In this document: one piece after another, positions 53,023 to 62,506 of the stretch
Layout of the letters: each line of letters starts with the position of its first letter
How positions within the stretch are numbered: the stretch's first letter is position 1
DNA from: an uncultured Pseudomonadota bacterium
GTDB taxonomy: Bacteria > Pseudomonadota > Alphaproteobacteria > Rs-D84
Direction of reading: 5' to 3'
Assembly (NCBI GenBank): GCA_902793435.1
Contig: CADBDF010000004.1
Location: 1-64,000 of the forward strand
DNA: 64,000 nt
The notes under the pieces: generated by a model
Told to the model about the DNA's origin: nothing
Database searches by the model: none
What the model saw: the letters and a program-made list of their open reading frames with translations, nothing else
Made by a program: the position numbers and the translations under genes

Positions 53023-54492
53023 CTATTCTGCGATTAACCTGTTATAAACAGTTTTATCGGTTAAAATTTTTGTTGCAACCGCCATCGACATCATATCTTC
53101 ATCATCACCACTGGTAATAACCGGACATCCACGCCGCACAGATGCAACATTTACTTTATCATTTTTGTTAAAATCCTGAATTTTAAAATCGTTATTTATA
53201 ACATTTACAAAGAACGCATTTTGCTGCTTTGACGAACGAATATTCGACAAACACACAATTGGGAAAACCCCACGAGAATCCAATGCGTACCCACCCACAG
53301 ATTTAATAGATTTATTTAATAATTCCAATGCACCACCATTTGACAATTCAATACGTGTTGCAATACGCGCCTCGCCTGCTGTTGGTGTGCCAACCAAAAC
53401 CCCGCGTCCATTTTCATAAATTGCCGATGCCAAACCTTCGGCTGTACCACGTGTGGTATTAGATGTCAAAACAACAATATTTGCATCAGTCACCGCATCT
53501 CCACCCGGCACAAATTCAACATCTTCACCTGCCGTTTGCGATACACGCATAACAGGTTTTGCCCCCATAAATAATCCAGCCATTTTTGTGGTAGCTTTGG
53601 CATCGGTTCCTGATGCCGCACGCAAATCCAAAATAATACCATCAATATTTTTATATTTTGCCAATGCCTCATTAACAATATTTGTTGCATTATCTGTCAT
53701 TTCATTAACAACAATTTCTAACAAACCACCCTTATCAATTGGTCGATAAATAATATCTGCATCCGCCAACACAATTGTTGCACGACGCAACACAACATTA
53801 CGATTTCCTGATGGCGTCAATAAATGCAACTTGGCGGTTCCGCTATTTAAACCTTGGAAAACAGAATCTAATTCTGTATCTGTCATTTTTGAAACATCAC
53901 GTCCATTAACAACATCAATTAAATCGCCAACCTTTATTCCAGCCATATCCGCAGGCGAACCTTGGACAATCGCACCAACACGAAAATCGCCATTATTTTC
54001 ACGCCAGCCTGACAGACCAACACTGGTTAAAATACGATTGCCAGAATTATTCAAAATTGTTTCACGTGATATATATTTGCCAGATTCATCTATTCCTTGC
54101 ATTAATGCCGAAACTGCACGTTCATAAATTTCTTCATTGGATAACTGCGCCAATTCAGAATCACGCGCACGCATTTTATCAATCAATGATGTTGTAATTT
54201 TTCCGTATTGCAACCAATCACCCTTTTGTGGCTGTTGATAATTTCCAACAATCGAATCGCGCCAAACTAAAATAATTCTGTCATCTGTCGCCGCCAAATG
54301 TGCATGTGGGCTTAGATTTTCCAGCCCTTCGATAACTACACCGATATTTTTTCCACCCCATTGCACAGAATCTAATTTTTCATAAATTTCTGCAAAAATA
54401 TTCACAGATTTTTCTGGCATACCGGAATCTGCATACGCAGAAAAAACGGTCAATGCAAAAAGCCCAGAAAAAACTATATGTGAAATTTTCAT
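53023..54492 (-). CDS. S41-family (C-terminal processing) protease homologue, catalytic residues lost
   Basis: 489 residues. Signal peptide (VFSAYADS), PDZ domain (about 155-235; IVQGSPADMAGIKVGDLIDVV) and S41 core (about 255-400). In active Ctp proteases the nucleophile is in GSASASE and the Lys in TFGKG. Here the first reads TTRGTAEG and the second TAGEARI, so both Ser and Lys are replaced. It is probably a non-cutting scaffold. ATG at 54492 has AGGGAGG upstream; the frame extends 28 codons further but into secF. It follows secF on the same strand. Confidence 0.8.
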   Translation of the reverse strand: MKISHIVFSGLFALTVFSAYADSGMPEKSVNIFAEIYEKLDSVQWGGKNIGVVIEGLENLSPHAHLAATDDRIILVWRDSIVGNYQQPQKGDWLQYGKITTSLIDKMRARDSELAQLSNEEIYERAVSALMQGIDESGKYISRETILNNSGNRILTSVGLSGWRENNGDFRVGAIVQGSPADMAGIKVGDLIDVVNGRDVSKMTDTELDSVFQGLNSGTAKLHLLTPSGNRNVVLRRATIVLADADIIYRPIDKGGLLEIVVNEMTDNATNIVNEALAKYKNIDGIILDLRAASGTDAKATTKMAGLFMGAKPVMRVSQTAGEDVEFVPGGDAVTDANIVVLTSNTTRGTAEGLASAIYENGRGVLVGTPTAGEARIATRIELSNGGALELLNKSIKSVGGYALDSRGVFPIVCLSNIRSSKQQNAFFVNVINNDFKIQDFNKNDKVNVASVRRGCPVITSGDDEDMMSMAVATKILTDKTVYNRLIAE

Positions 54493-54532
54493 TTTATTCC
54501 TCCCTTTACTCTCTTTACATTGACCGACATTA

Positions 54533-55396
54533 TTAATATTTTGTTTCGCGCAAATTAAAGTGATACAAAATAACATTAGAAATATAAATGGACGTCAGTG
54601 TTCCCATAACAACACTGAAAGTCATGGCAATTGCAAAATCACGCAACATCATTCCTCCAAACACATACAAACCAACCATAGCCAATATGGTTGAAATACT
54701 GGTCATCAATGTTCTGCGCAACATTTCATTAACAGACAAATCAATCAAATCATTCATCGGCATTTTATGATATTTTTGTATATTTTCATCGATACGGTCA
54801 TAATTCACAACCTTATCATTAATTGAATAACCAATACCCATCAAAATAACCGCAATCGCCGTTTGGTTAAATTCCAAACCTGTGACAGAAAAGAAGCCGA
54901 ACATCAAAACAAAGTCCAACAACAACGACACAAAGGAACCAACCGCATAACCACCGCGATAACGAATCCAAATATATACACTCATCAACACAAAAGAAAC
55001 CAACACCGCCAAAATACCACCGCGGATAAGTTCGCCACCAATTTTGGGTCCAACAATTTGCACCTGGGAATATGTCACATTATCACCCAAAATATTTTTA
55101 ATTTCCGTCACACGTGCATTTTGTTGTGCATCGGTAGAACCTTTTGGCAAACCAACACGTACCAACACAGAACCACCATCAACAACCTGTAATTCTGGTT
55201 TAAATTCTGCCAAAGCGGAACGCATTTTATCAATAGTATATTCGGCATTTGTTGGTTGAACTTCCATCGAAATACCACCAGAAAAGTCGATACCGTAATT
55301 CAGTCCTTTAAAACACAAAGACAAAATCGACAATAAAACCAACGCGCCAGAAATCCAATAGGACAACTTACGATATTTCATAAAGTGTAAATTCAT
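54533..55396 (-). CDS. secF: Protein translocase subunit SecF
   Basis: 287 residues, six helices and one periplasmic loop. GINYGIDFSGG-like motif (LNYGIDFSGGISMEV), the VGPKIGGEL section and GYSINDKVVNYDRI are SecF hallmarks. With SecD it uses the proton gradient to finish protein export. The ATG at 55396 is preferred to a GTG three codons earlier because AAAGGTGGGG is correctly spaced only for it. 11 bases behind secD. Confidence 0.95.
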   Translation of the reverse strand: MNLHFMKYRKLSYWISGALVLLSILSLCFKGLNYGIDFSGGISMEVQPTNAEYTIDKMRSALAEFKPELQVVDGGSVLVRVGLPKGSTDAQQNARVTEIKNILGDNVTYSQVQIVGPKIGGELIRGGILAVLVSFVLMSVYIWIRYRGGYAVGSFVSLLLDFVLMFGFFSVTGLEFNQTAIAVILMGIGYSINDKVVNYDRIDENIQKYHKMPMNDLIDLSVNEMLRRTLMTSISTILAMVGLYVFGGMMLRDFAIAMTFSVVMGTLTSIYISNVILYHFNLRETKY

Positions 55397-55407
55397 CAGC
55401 CCCACCT

Positions 55408-56967
55408 TTATTTATTTTTAATAAAACCAATTTTTTTGTTTTTCGCATTCATATACCAATCAATCAAAACACGTGACAACACCAAACATGTAAATAAAGT
55501 TGTTATCACACCGATTGATAAAGTGACCGCAAAACCACGAATTGGACCCGCACCAAATTCAAACAAAATCAACGAGCAAATCAAATTCGTTAAATTACCG
55601 TCCATAACTGTTTTGACAGAACGCGAAAATCCCATATCAACGGCACGTAATGTCGGCACACCGGCACGAACCTCGTCACGAATACGTTCATACGGCAATA
55701 TGTTCGCATCAACCGCCATACCCAAAGTCAAAACAATACCTGCGATACCTGGCAAAGTCAGTGTTGCACCCAACACAGCCGAAACACCAACAATCATCGC
55801 CAAATTAACCAACAATACAATATCGGCAAAGAATCCAAATAATCCATACACCAATATCATAAATACGACGATAAACAACACACCAACTGCCGAACCAATT
55901 TTACCAGACGCAATAGTATCAGCACCCAATCCGGCACCAACTGTGCGTTCTTCGATGACCGTTAATGGCGCAGGCAACGCACCACTGCGTAATAATACCG
56001 CCAAATCTTTTGCACCCTGCAAAGTAAATCCACCAGAAATTTGACCACGTCCCCCAGGTATAGGTTCGCGAATATTTGGCGCCGACAAAACTTTGCCGTC
56101 CAACACAATTGCAAACCTTTCATTTACGTGTTCTGTGGTCAATTTTGCAAAACGACGCGCCCCCGATGCATCAAACACAGTTGTCACAACCGGCATATTG
56201 TTTTGATCAAAATCCGCCTGAGAATCTTTTAAAGATTCACCAGAAACCTCGACATGCGAATACACAGGAACCAACTGTTCTGGATTTTCCATATATGGCA
56301 AAAATACAGTTCCCGCCGGCGCACGTTTCGATGCCAGTTGTTCAGGACTAACATTTTCATTTACCAAATGAAACGTCATTTTTGCGGTCTGGCCAATCAA
56401 TTCTTTGATACGTTCTGGGTTATCAACACCAGGCAACTGAATCAAAATATATTTTCCACCCTGACTTTGAATAGACGGTTCTTTGGTACCCAACGCATCA
56501 ATACGACGACGAACAATTTCGATACTGCGTGTCAAAGCATCATTAACCATTTCTTGCTTTTGCTTTTCTGTATATTCAACACGAACGATATTTCCAGACG
56601 ACGAAACATCAACACCGGCACCCAACACAGATTTTAATCTGCCTTTGGCCTTGGACACTTCCGTACCATCACGCACAGCCAATGTAATCACACCATCAAC
56701 ATTACGCAAATTAGAAAAACGAATAATTCCACGATTTCTATCCACCAATGCAGAACGAACCTCGTCATACAATTGCACAGATTTGTCCTGAAACATTTGG
56801 TCTGTATTGACCTCTAACAATAACTGCGCACCACCTTTTAAATCCAATCCCAAATTGATTGGTTGAATCCACGATGGAAAATATTTTGCTGCACCCGGCA
56901 CAAACGTCGGCACAGCCAACAAAACACCAAACACTGCAACAAATACAATTGCCAGTTTTTTAAACAT
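55408..56967 (-). CDS. secD: Protein translocase subunit SecD
   Basis: 519 residues. N-terminal helix, periplasmic domain starting with LGLDLKGGAQLLLEV, then six helices with GMAVDANILPYERIRDE, the conserved GxxVDxN proton-path region. SecD length is normal for alphaproteobacteria. Middle gene of yajC-secD-secF. Confidence 0.96.
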   Translation of the reverse strand: MFKKLAIVFVAVFGVLLAVPTFVPGAAKYFPSWIQPINLGLDLKGGAQLLLEVNTDQMFQDKSVQLYDEVRSALVDRNRGIIRFSNLRNVDGVITLAVRDGTEVSKAKGRLKSVLGAGVDVSSSGNIVRVEYTEKQKQEMVNDALTRSIEIVRRRIDALGTKEPSIQSQGGKYILIQLPGVDNPERIKELIGQTAKMTFHLVNENVSPEQLASKRAPAGTVFLPYMENPEQLVPVYSHVEVSGESLKDSQADFDQNNMPVVTTVFDASGARRFAKLTTEHVNERFAIVLDGKVLSAPNIREPIPGGRGQISGGFTLQGAKDLAVLLRSGALPAPLTVIEERTVGAGLGADTIASGKIGSAVGVLFIVVFMILVYGLFGFFADIVLLVNLAMIVGVSAVLGATLTLPGIAGIVLTLGMAVDANILPYERIRDEVRAGVPTLRAVDMGFSRSVKTVMDGNLTNLICSLILFEFGAGPIRGFAVTLSIGVITTLFTCLVLSRVLIDWYMNAKNKKIGFIKNK

Positions 56968-56984
56968 AACACCACACCTTTTTA

Positions 56985-57302
56985 TTATTTAGATTCCACA
57001 CCCGCCACAGCATTCTTGCTAACCGTCACAACAACACCTTTGGCAATTTCCAATTCAATTGTTTTTTCATTGATTGATTTAATGGTTCCATAAATACCAC
57101 CCGCCAACACACGCGAACCAACGCTTAACGAATTCAGCATTTTTTGATATTCCGCCATACGTTTTTTTGCAGGCCTTACCATTAAAAAGTAAATAATTCC
57201 AAAAACAACCGCACAATATAACAACATTCCTAACCAACTGCCCTGTTCGGCCGCAGCCACGTTATTTGCCATCATATTCGCAGATTCAACTGTATTTTCC
57301 AT
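56985..57302 (-). CDS. yajC: Preprotein translocase subunit YajC
   Basis: 105 residues. One helix (about 25-45; FGIIYFLMVRPAKKR) with the typical RPxxKR turn, then a beta-rich domain GSRVLAGGIYGTI. YajC associates with SecDF. GGAG precedes the ATG. It heads the secretion operon that continues through secD, secF and the S41-like gene. Confidence 0.95.
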   Translation of the reverse strand: MENTVESANMMANNVAAAEQGSWLGMLLYCAVVFGIIYFLMVRPAKKRMAEYQKMLNSLSVGSRVLAGGIYGTIKSINEKTIELEIAKGVVVTVSKNAVAGVESK

Positions 57303-57390
57303 AATTTCTCCTTTTGATTATGGTTGAAACATAGACAAAAAACCCAAAAAAGTAAAGAAAAAAAGCGGAAAGTCGCACAATCATTTTCAA

Positions 57391-57420
57391 CAAAAAAAAT
57401 TCGGCATAAAATATGCCGAA
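57391..57420 (-). terminator. Terminator of the secreted protein gene at 57441
   Basis: TTCGGCATA (57400-57408) pairs with TATGCCGAA (57412-57420). On the minus strand TTTTTTTT follows. Confidence 0.9.
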
Positions 57421-57440
57421 CCAGAAATTAAAATTCTTAT

Positions 57441-57965
57441 TTACTGGGCATCAGCCGCAGTTGCAATTTTCATCCACGTTCTGCCATTATCGCTACTGGC
57501 TGTGGCTGGCTGATTTGAATGGTTGCCGATTGTCACATAACCACATTCATCACTGGACCCACAATTTCCGGCATACGCAGTTGATAATTTATCACGTTGC
57601 AAAACCGCAACATTTGCCTTGTTATTTTTAATACTGGACGTGGAAATATTTGTACTGGCCGTTGCCGCCAAATCTCCAACCGCAACCCCTGTAATTGTCG
57701 GTGTATCACCAACATCTGTAATAACATTGTTAATCGCCGTACCCTCAACAGAAGCCAGTTTCGCAGTTTGCGGAACCGTTCCACGTCTATAACCATAATC
57801 GTATGTAGATGAACTGGTGCTGCTATCAACCGTTCCATCGCCATATGTAATATCATAAACAGATTTACGAACAACATTTGTTGATGCCGTTTTAATATCC
57901 GCATTAGCCCCAGCCGCAACAAACAGCGTACCAAAAACACCAGCAAACAAAGCAACTTTCTTCAT
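57441..57965 (-). CDS. Secreted Thr/Ser-rich hypothetical protein
   Basis: 174 residues with signal peptide (AGANADIK). The mature protein is rich in Thr, Ser, Val and Asn, with one nearby cysteine pair (CGSSDEC about 137-143) and the end DNGRTWMKIATA. No family recognised. Probably surface or periplasmic. AAGGAAAGG precedes the ATG. Single gene with terminator. Confidence 0.65.
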   Translation of the reverse strand: MKKVALFAGVFGTLFVAAGANADIKTASTNVVRKSVYDITYGDGTVDSSTSSSTYDYGYRRGTVPQTAKLASVEGTAINNVITDVGDTPTITGVAVGDLAATASTNISTSSIKNNKANVAVLQRDKLSTAYAGNCGSSDECGYVTIGNHSNQPATASSDNGRTWMKIATAADAQ

Positions 57966-58046
57966 TTTCCTTTCCTTTTTATCTATACGATAACTCTTTA
58001 CGCAAATAATGATATCATAGTTTTAAAATTTTGACAATTGAAAAAT

Positions 58047-59840
58047 TTAACTTCTTTCAAAAATAATATCCAAATCAGTTAATGGAATAATTTTATACAC
58101 CGGCCGACCATGATTACATTGTCCGCCACGTGTGGTATTTTCAATATCACGCAACAACGCATTCATTTGTGCAACATCTAATTTTTGCCCTGCCCGCACA
58201 GAATGATGACATGCCCAATTTGCCAATTTCAAATGCAACCTTTCATTTAATTGTACCGAATGACCATTTGCACGAACCTCATCTGCAATTTCATGCAACA
58301 ATGTTGCCCAATTTAAATCCCAATCAGCCGGCTTTTCAAATATTGCAATTGCGGTATCACCAAACGAATCCAATGTCAGCCCCGAATTTTTTAACTCATC
58401 TGCGATTTCCAACACAGCCTCAACATCTTCGGCACGCATATTTACAACAATCGGGGTCAATAATGGTTGAACCTTTATTGTATGGGTCCGCACACGTTCA
58501 TACGTAATACGTTCATGCGCCGCATGTTGATCAACAATAATTAAATTATCCCCAGATTCCGCCAATATATATTTATCACCAATTTGTCCAATTGCATGTC
58601 CCAACGGTCTTTGCGCAAACGCATCATCTGGCGAAACAATATTTTTTTCGCACACAACATTTTCATCATTTAAATTTTGTTCATCAAAAAAGTTTTTCAC
58701 ATTTGGCGACCGCACAGACAACACTTTTTGCACAGTATTTGTATCACGATTTGCCAAATTAAAATTATCATAGTTTGGCGTTGCAACTGGAATATTCATC
58801 TGTTGAGGTTTTGACACAAATTCCAAATCATGTGACATATCATTGGACAAATTATTTTGCACAACTGTCTGCAAAGTTTCCGCCAAACGATTTCTTAAAT
58901 TTTTAATAATAAATGCACGCACATGCGATGGCTCTAAAAAATGAACCTCTGTCTTGGCGGGCGACACATTTACATCAACATTTGCCGAATTAAGATTTAA
59001 AAATAACGCACACAACGGAAACTCGCGCGCATGCATAACGTCCATATACGCGGCCCGCAAAGCCCCAACAACAACCTTGTCTTTTATTGGTCGTGAATTT
59101 ACAAATAAAAATTGATCAACCGATGACGCACGACGCAATGTGGGTTCTGACACAAAGCCCGTTAATGTCATATCCCCAGATTCAGATTTTGCGTTAATTT
59201 CCAACATACGACCATTTATATCATCGCCCATAACGGCAATCATACGTTCCAACAAATCTTGTCCTTTTGGGAAAAACCATTTGTTGTTTAAAACAAAACC
59301 AACGTCCCGTCGCGCCAAAGCCAACCGTTTGATTATTTCCAAAACCGACATTGTTTCTGCGCGGTCACCACGTAAAAATTTCAATCGTGCCGGCACATTT
59401 CCAAATAAATTTTGAACCCTGATTCGTGTTCCAGAATCCCAATTAGACGGTTTTATTTCACCTGTGGTTGCATTTAATTGCCAACCGTTTGGCTCACTGT
59501 CATTATATGTATCAATCGTCATATTAGAAACAGACGCAATTGACGGCAATGCTTCGCCACGAAACCCCATATATGTAATATTTGTTAAATCATCATCTGG
59601 TAATTTTGATGTTGCATGCCGCATTATTGATTTTGCCAAATCATCACGCACCATACCGCGCCCATTATCAACAACAGTTATTGATGTGCGTCCCCCATCA
59701 ACAACATCAACCACAATTTGGTCAGCCCCCGCGTCCAGCGCATTTTCAACCAATTCTTTTACAACACTAGCTGGATTTTCCACCACTTCACCCGCGGCAA
59801 TTTGATTCACTAAAAAATCAGGCAACACGCGAACCGACAT
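58047..59840 (-). CDS. mutL: DNA mismatch repair protein MutL
   Basis: 597 residues. N-terminal GHKL ATPase with NQIAAGEVV, DNGRGM and GFRGEAL. The C-terminal domain holds the endonuclease motif DQHAAHERITYE, so this MutL nicks DNA itself, as in bacteria without MutH. A TTG one codon upstream was rejected; AGGAAAGGG is spaced for the ATG at 59840. 29 bases downstream of greA on the same strand. Confidence 0.95.
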   Translation of the reverse strand: MSVRVLPDFLVNQIAAGEVVENPASVVKELVENALDAGADQIVVDVVDGGRTSITVVDNGRGMVRDDLAKSIMRHATSKLPDDDLTNITYMGFRGEALPSIASVSNMTIDTYNDSEPNGWQLNATTGEIKPSNWDSGTRIRVQNLFGNVPARLKFLRGDRAETMSVLEIIKRLALARRDVGFVLNNKWFFPKGQDLLERMIAVMGDDINGRMLEINAKSESGDMTLTGFVSEPTLRRASSVDQFLFVNSRPIKDKVVVGALRAAYMDVMHAREFPLCALFLNLNSANVDVNVSPAKTEVHFLEPSHVRAFIIKNLRNRLAETLQTVVQNNLSNDMSHDLEFVSKPQQMNIPVATPNYDNFNLANRDTNTVQKVLSVRSPNVKNFFDEQNLNDENVVCEKNIVSPDDAFAQRPLGHAIGQIGDKYILAESGDNLIIVDQHAAHERITYERVRTHTIKVQPLLTPIVVNMRAEDVEAVLEIADELKNSGLTLDSFGDTAIAIFEKPADWDLNWATLLHEIADEVRANGHSVQLNERLHLKLANWACHHSVRAGQKLDVAQMNALLRDIENTTRGGQCNHGRPVYKIIPLTDLDIIFERS

Positions 59841-59873
59841 CAAAAACCCTTTCCTAACCTTTTTATTGTATAT

Positions 59874-60344
59874 TTAGTCTTTAAATTTAACTTCAATAAT
59901 TTCAAATTCTTTTTCACCACTTGGTAATTTCACAGTACAACAATCACCCACGCAACGTCCAATCAACGCGCGTCCCATTGGTGATGTGCAAGAAATAATT
60001 TGTCGCCCATCAGATTCCACATCCGACAAAATCCGGCACTGCATACGATTGCCATCTTCGTCTTCGGCGATGACACGCGCACCAAAAACCACTTTGTCGC
60101 CAGACAAACTGTCTATATCAATAACATCAGCATTTGCAACAATACTTTCGATATATTGTATGCGTTTATCAATCTGTCTTTGTTTTTCGCGTGCCGCACT
60201 GTAATCCGCATTTTCTGACAAATCGCCCAACGACCGCGCCCATTGAACAACACGCAAAATTTCAGGTCTTTGCACCTCTTTTAAATCTTTTAATTCTTTT
60301 AACAGTGTATCAAATCCAGCCCGCGAAATTGGTTTTTTTTCCAT
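59874..60344 (-). CDS. greA: Transcription elongation factor GreA
   Basis: 156 residues. Coiled-coil N-terminus with ENADYSAAREKQ, which inserts into the RNA polymerase channel and rescues backtracked complexes, and a C-terminal FKBP-like domain (SPMGRALIG). The frame extends 51 codons upstream, but the ATG at 60344 has GGTGG and gives the normal length. Divergent from lptG; competes with DksA for the same channel. Confidence 0.95.
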   Translation of the reverse strand: MEKKPISRAGFDTLLKELKDLKEVQRPEILRVVQWARSLGDLSENADYSAAREKQRQIDKRIQYIESIVANADVIDIDSLSGDKVVFGARVIAEDEDGNRMQCRILSDVESDGRQIISCTSPMGRALIGRCVGDCCTVKLPSGEKEFEIIEVKFKD

Positions 60345-60402
60345 AACAACCACCTTTATCAACATTATTTTCAAAGCCAAATTATACACTTTCATTTTAA
60401 TT

Positions 60403-60431
60403 TTGCAATTATCAAATGAACAAGGTATAAT
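60403..60431 (+). promoter_or_regulatory. Promoter of lptG
   Basis: -35 TTGCAA (60403-60408), 17-base spacer, perfect -10 TATAAT (60426-60431). The ATG at 60442 is 10 bases after the -10, giving a leader of only a few bases. Confidence 0.75.
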
Positions 60432-60441
60432 TCCCAATATT

Positions 60442-61491
60442 ATGAGTATTTTATTTAGATTTTTATTACGCAAATTCTTTGGGGGCATTGGCATCATATT
60501 GCTGATTGTGTGCGGAATTATTTATGCGGTCACATTTGTTGAACGTCTGCCATCAAATCCGGACACAATATCCGCAATAACAGATGCCTGGGTGCGTTTA
60601 TTAGAATATATACCAATGTTTTTACCATTAACAGTGTTTATGGGAACATTACTGGCAATGTATAATTTAACTAAATCCAGCGAGGCCATTATTATATCCA
60701 GTGCCGGTCGGTCACCATATCAAATTGCACGTCCATTTTTATTAGGTGCTTTTTTGGTTGGCATATTCGCAACAACGGTTATAAACCCATATTTTGTTAG
60801 TGTCAGTGCAAAAAACATAACAGACCAAGAATTACAATTGGTCGATAACACAATATGGATTCGTGAAGAAGCCGACAATCATTTTTTAACAATGTCTGCA
60901 CACGATATGCACAAAACCAACGAAACATTGATATTTGGTGACGCAACAATATTTATCCAAGATAACAATTTCAAATTATTAAATCGTATTGAAACACAAT
61001 CCGCCACATTATCTAATGACGGAATTGCTGCACAAAATGCAACAATATGGGACACACGCGGAAACACAACAAACGGCAAATGGGAAATAAAAACAAAACT
61101 GACACCTAAAACCGTATTGGAAAGATATTTACAACCAAACCAAATTTCATTTTGGGAATTACCCGGGTTTATACATAAAATGTCTGCAATTGGGGTGCCA
61201 ATGCGTGGGCATCTGGTTCAGTTTTGGACACTATTATTCTTGCCATTAACCATGGTGGCAATGGCGACATTGGGAATTGCATTTTCACAAACCCGCCAAC
61301 GCAGAAATTTTAACTTTGGCTTGAAATTTAGTCTGGGTATCATTACATGTTTCTTGATGTATTTTTTAATCAATACATTTAATGCCCTGGGGGCAACTGG
61401 CGCACTGCCACCAATATTGGCGATTATTGCACCACCGATTATAATTATCGCGGCATCTGGGGCATTTATTGAACATTTTGACACGATATAA
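60442..61491 (+). CDS. lptG: LPS export permease LptG/LptF family
   Basis: 349 residues, YjgP/YjgQ family: three N-terminal helices, a periplasmic jellyroll (about 130-250) and three C-terminal helices. It pulls LPS from the inner membrane with LptB. The family-typical PxTVFMGTLLAMYNL (LPLTVFMGTLLAM) segment and the long third helix are present. The frame opens 13 codons earlier, inside the promoter, so ATG at 60442 is the real start. The LptF partner is not here. LptG versus LptF cannot be settled. Confidence 0.85.
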   Translation: MSILFRFLLRKFFGGIGIILLIVCGIIYAVTFVERLPSNPDTISAITDAWVRLLEYIPMFLPLTVFMGTLLAMYNLTKSSEAIIISSAGRSPYQIARPFLLGAFLVGIFATTVINPYFVSVSAKNITDQELQLVDNTIWIREEADNHFLTMSAHDMHKTNETLIFGDATIFIQDNNFKLLNRIETQSATLSNDGIAAQNATIWDTRGNTTNGKWEIKTKLTPKTVLERYLQPNQISFWELPGFIHKMSAIGVPMRGHLVQFWTLLFLPLTMVAMATLGIAFSQTRQRRNFNFGLKFSLGIITCFLMYFLINTFNALGATGALPPILAIIAPPIIIIAASGAFIEHFDTI

Positions 61492-61505
61492 AGGGGATAA
61501 ATACT

Positions 61506-61634
61506 ATGCCATTAAAGAAAAAAACAAATACAAAAAAGATATTGATTTGGTTATGTATAATTGTATTGGTTTTATTTATGATAATGTATTTTGAACCAAC
61601 AACTACACCGATTGAATTGGAATTGTACCCATGA
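61506..61634 (+). CDS. 42-residue single-pass membrane protein
   Basis: Short ORF between lptG and xerD. Basic start (MPLKKKTNTKK), one helix (about 12-28) and a short periplasmic tail ending TTTPIELELYP. GGGG stands 8 bases before the ATG, and its TGA overlaps the xerD ATG, so it is translationally coupled. Not recognised. Comparable in size to small membrane subunits that adjust larger complexes, perhaps LptG. Confidence 0.65.
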   Translation: MPLKKKTNTKKILIWLCIIVLVLFMIMYFEPTTTPIELELYP

Positions 61635-62506
61635 ATTATATAGATGTTTTTCTTGAAGCTTTATCTGCCGAAAAAGGACGCAGTGAAAAAACAATTACAA
61701 GTTATGAATCTGATTTAAATTTGGCAGAAAACGCCCTACCAAACGGATTATTGGGCGCAACCGATAACGACATTCAAAATTATTTATCGTCTTTGACACA
61801 AACAGAACGCGCGTCCAGTATTGCCCGCAAAGCAAGTGCCCTGCGCACATTTTATAAATTTTTAATGTTGGAAAAAATCATTCAAACAAACCCAACCAAA
61901 AATTTGGAATTACCAAAACGTTCGCGTCCATTACCAAAATTATTATCAACCGATGAAATCGATTTATTAATATCATCGGCTGGCGATATAAAAACATCTG
62001 TGCGACTGCGCGCAATGATTGAATTATTATACGCATCAGGTCTGCGCGTATCTGAATTATGCGAATTACCAATGACTGCGATTTTGGGCGACCACTTACT
62101 AATTCATGGCAAAGGTGCCAAAGAACGCATGGTTCCAATGCACGCAGGCGCAATATCTGCATTACAAAAATGGTTAGATTTGCGCGATGCCCCCGATTCG
62201 AAATATGTATTTCCAGGCACTGGAAAAACCGGACATATAACACGCGATGGATTTTTTAAAATTTTAAAAAAATGCGCCGTATTGGCGGGTCTGGACCCAA
62301 ACCATGTTTCGCCACACGTCCTGCGACATTCGTTTGCATCACACTTGTTGGCACATGGGGCAAATTTGCGTGCAATACAAACCATGTTGGGACACGAAGA
62401 CATTTCAACAACGCAAATTTACACCCATGTTTTACCTGAACAACTGCGTGAAACGGTTGAAAATTATCACCCATTATCTAAAAAATCAAAGGATACAGAA
62501 CAATGA
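61631..62506 (+). CDS. xerD: Tyrosine recombinase XerD
   Basis: 291 residues. N-terminal SAM-like DNA-binding domain, then catalytic domain with Arg (ASGLRVSELCEL), Lys (HGKGAKERMVP), HxxR (HVLRHSFASHLL) and Tyr (TQIYTHV). It resolves chromosome dimers at dif with a partner recombinase under FtsK control. XerC is possible, but the sequence is closer to XerD. Overlaps the gene before and the gene after. Confidence 0.92.
   Translation: MNYIDVFLEALSAEKGRSEKTITSYESDLNLAENALPNGLLGATDNDIQNYLSSLTQTERASSIARKASALRTFYKFLMLEKIIQTNPTKNLELPKRSRPLPKLLSTDEIDLLISSAGDIKTSVRLRAMIELLYASGLRVSELCELPMTAILGDHLLIHGKGAKERMVPMHAGAISALQKWLDLRDAPDSKYVFPGTGKTGHITRDGFFKILKKCAVLAGLDPNHVSPHVLRHSFASHLLAHGANLRAIQTMLGHEDISTTQIYTHVLPEQLRETVENYHPLSKKSKDTEQ

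Noticed and set aside
55436-56044. 202-codon plus-strand ORF
   Set aside because: Antisense of secD; an effect of codon bias in the real gene.
33798-57965. Secreted proteins at 33798 and 57441 as paralogues
   Set aside because: They share composition and signal peptides, but no aligned stretch long enough to claim homology by eye.
59874-60497. N-terminal extension of GreA by 51 residues
   Set aside because: The extension overlaps the divergent lptG promoter and start, and the internal ATG has a good ribosome site and gives the family's normal length.
61631-62506. XerD as an integrase of a mobile element
   Set aside because: It lies in a housekeeping operon with lptG and a J-domain gene, has XerD-like length and motifs, and no attachment sites or cargo were seen around it.
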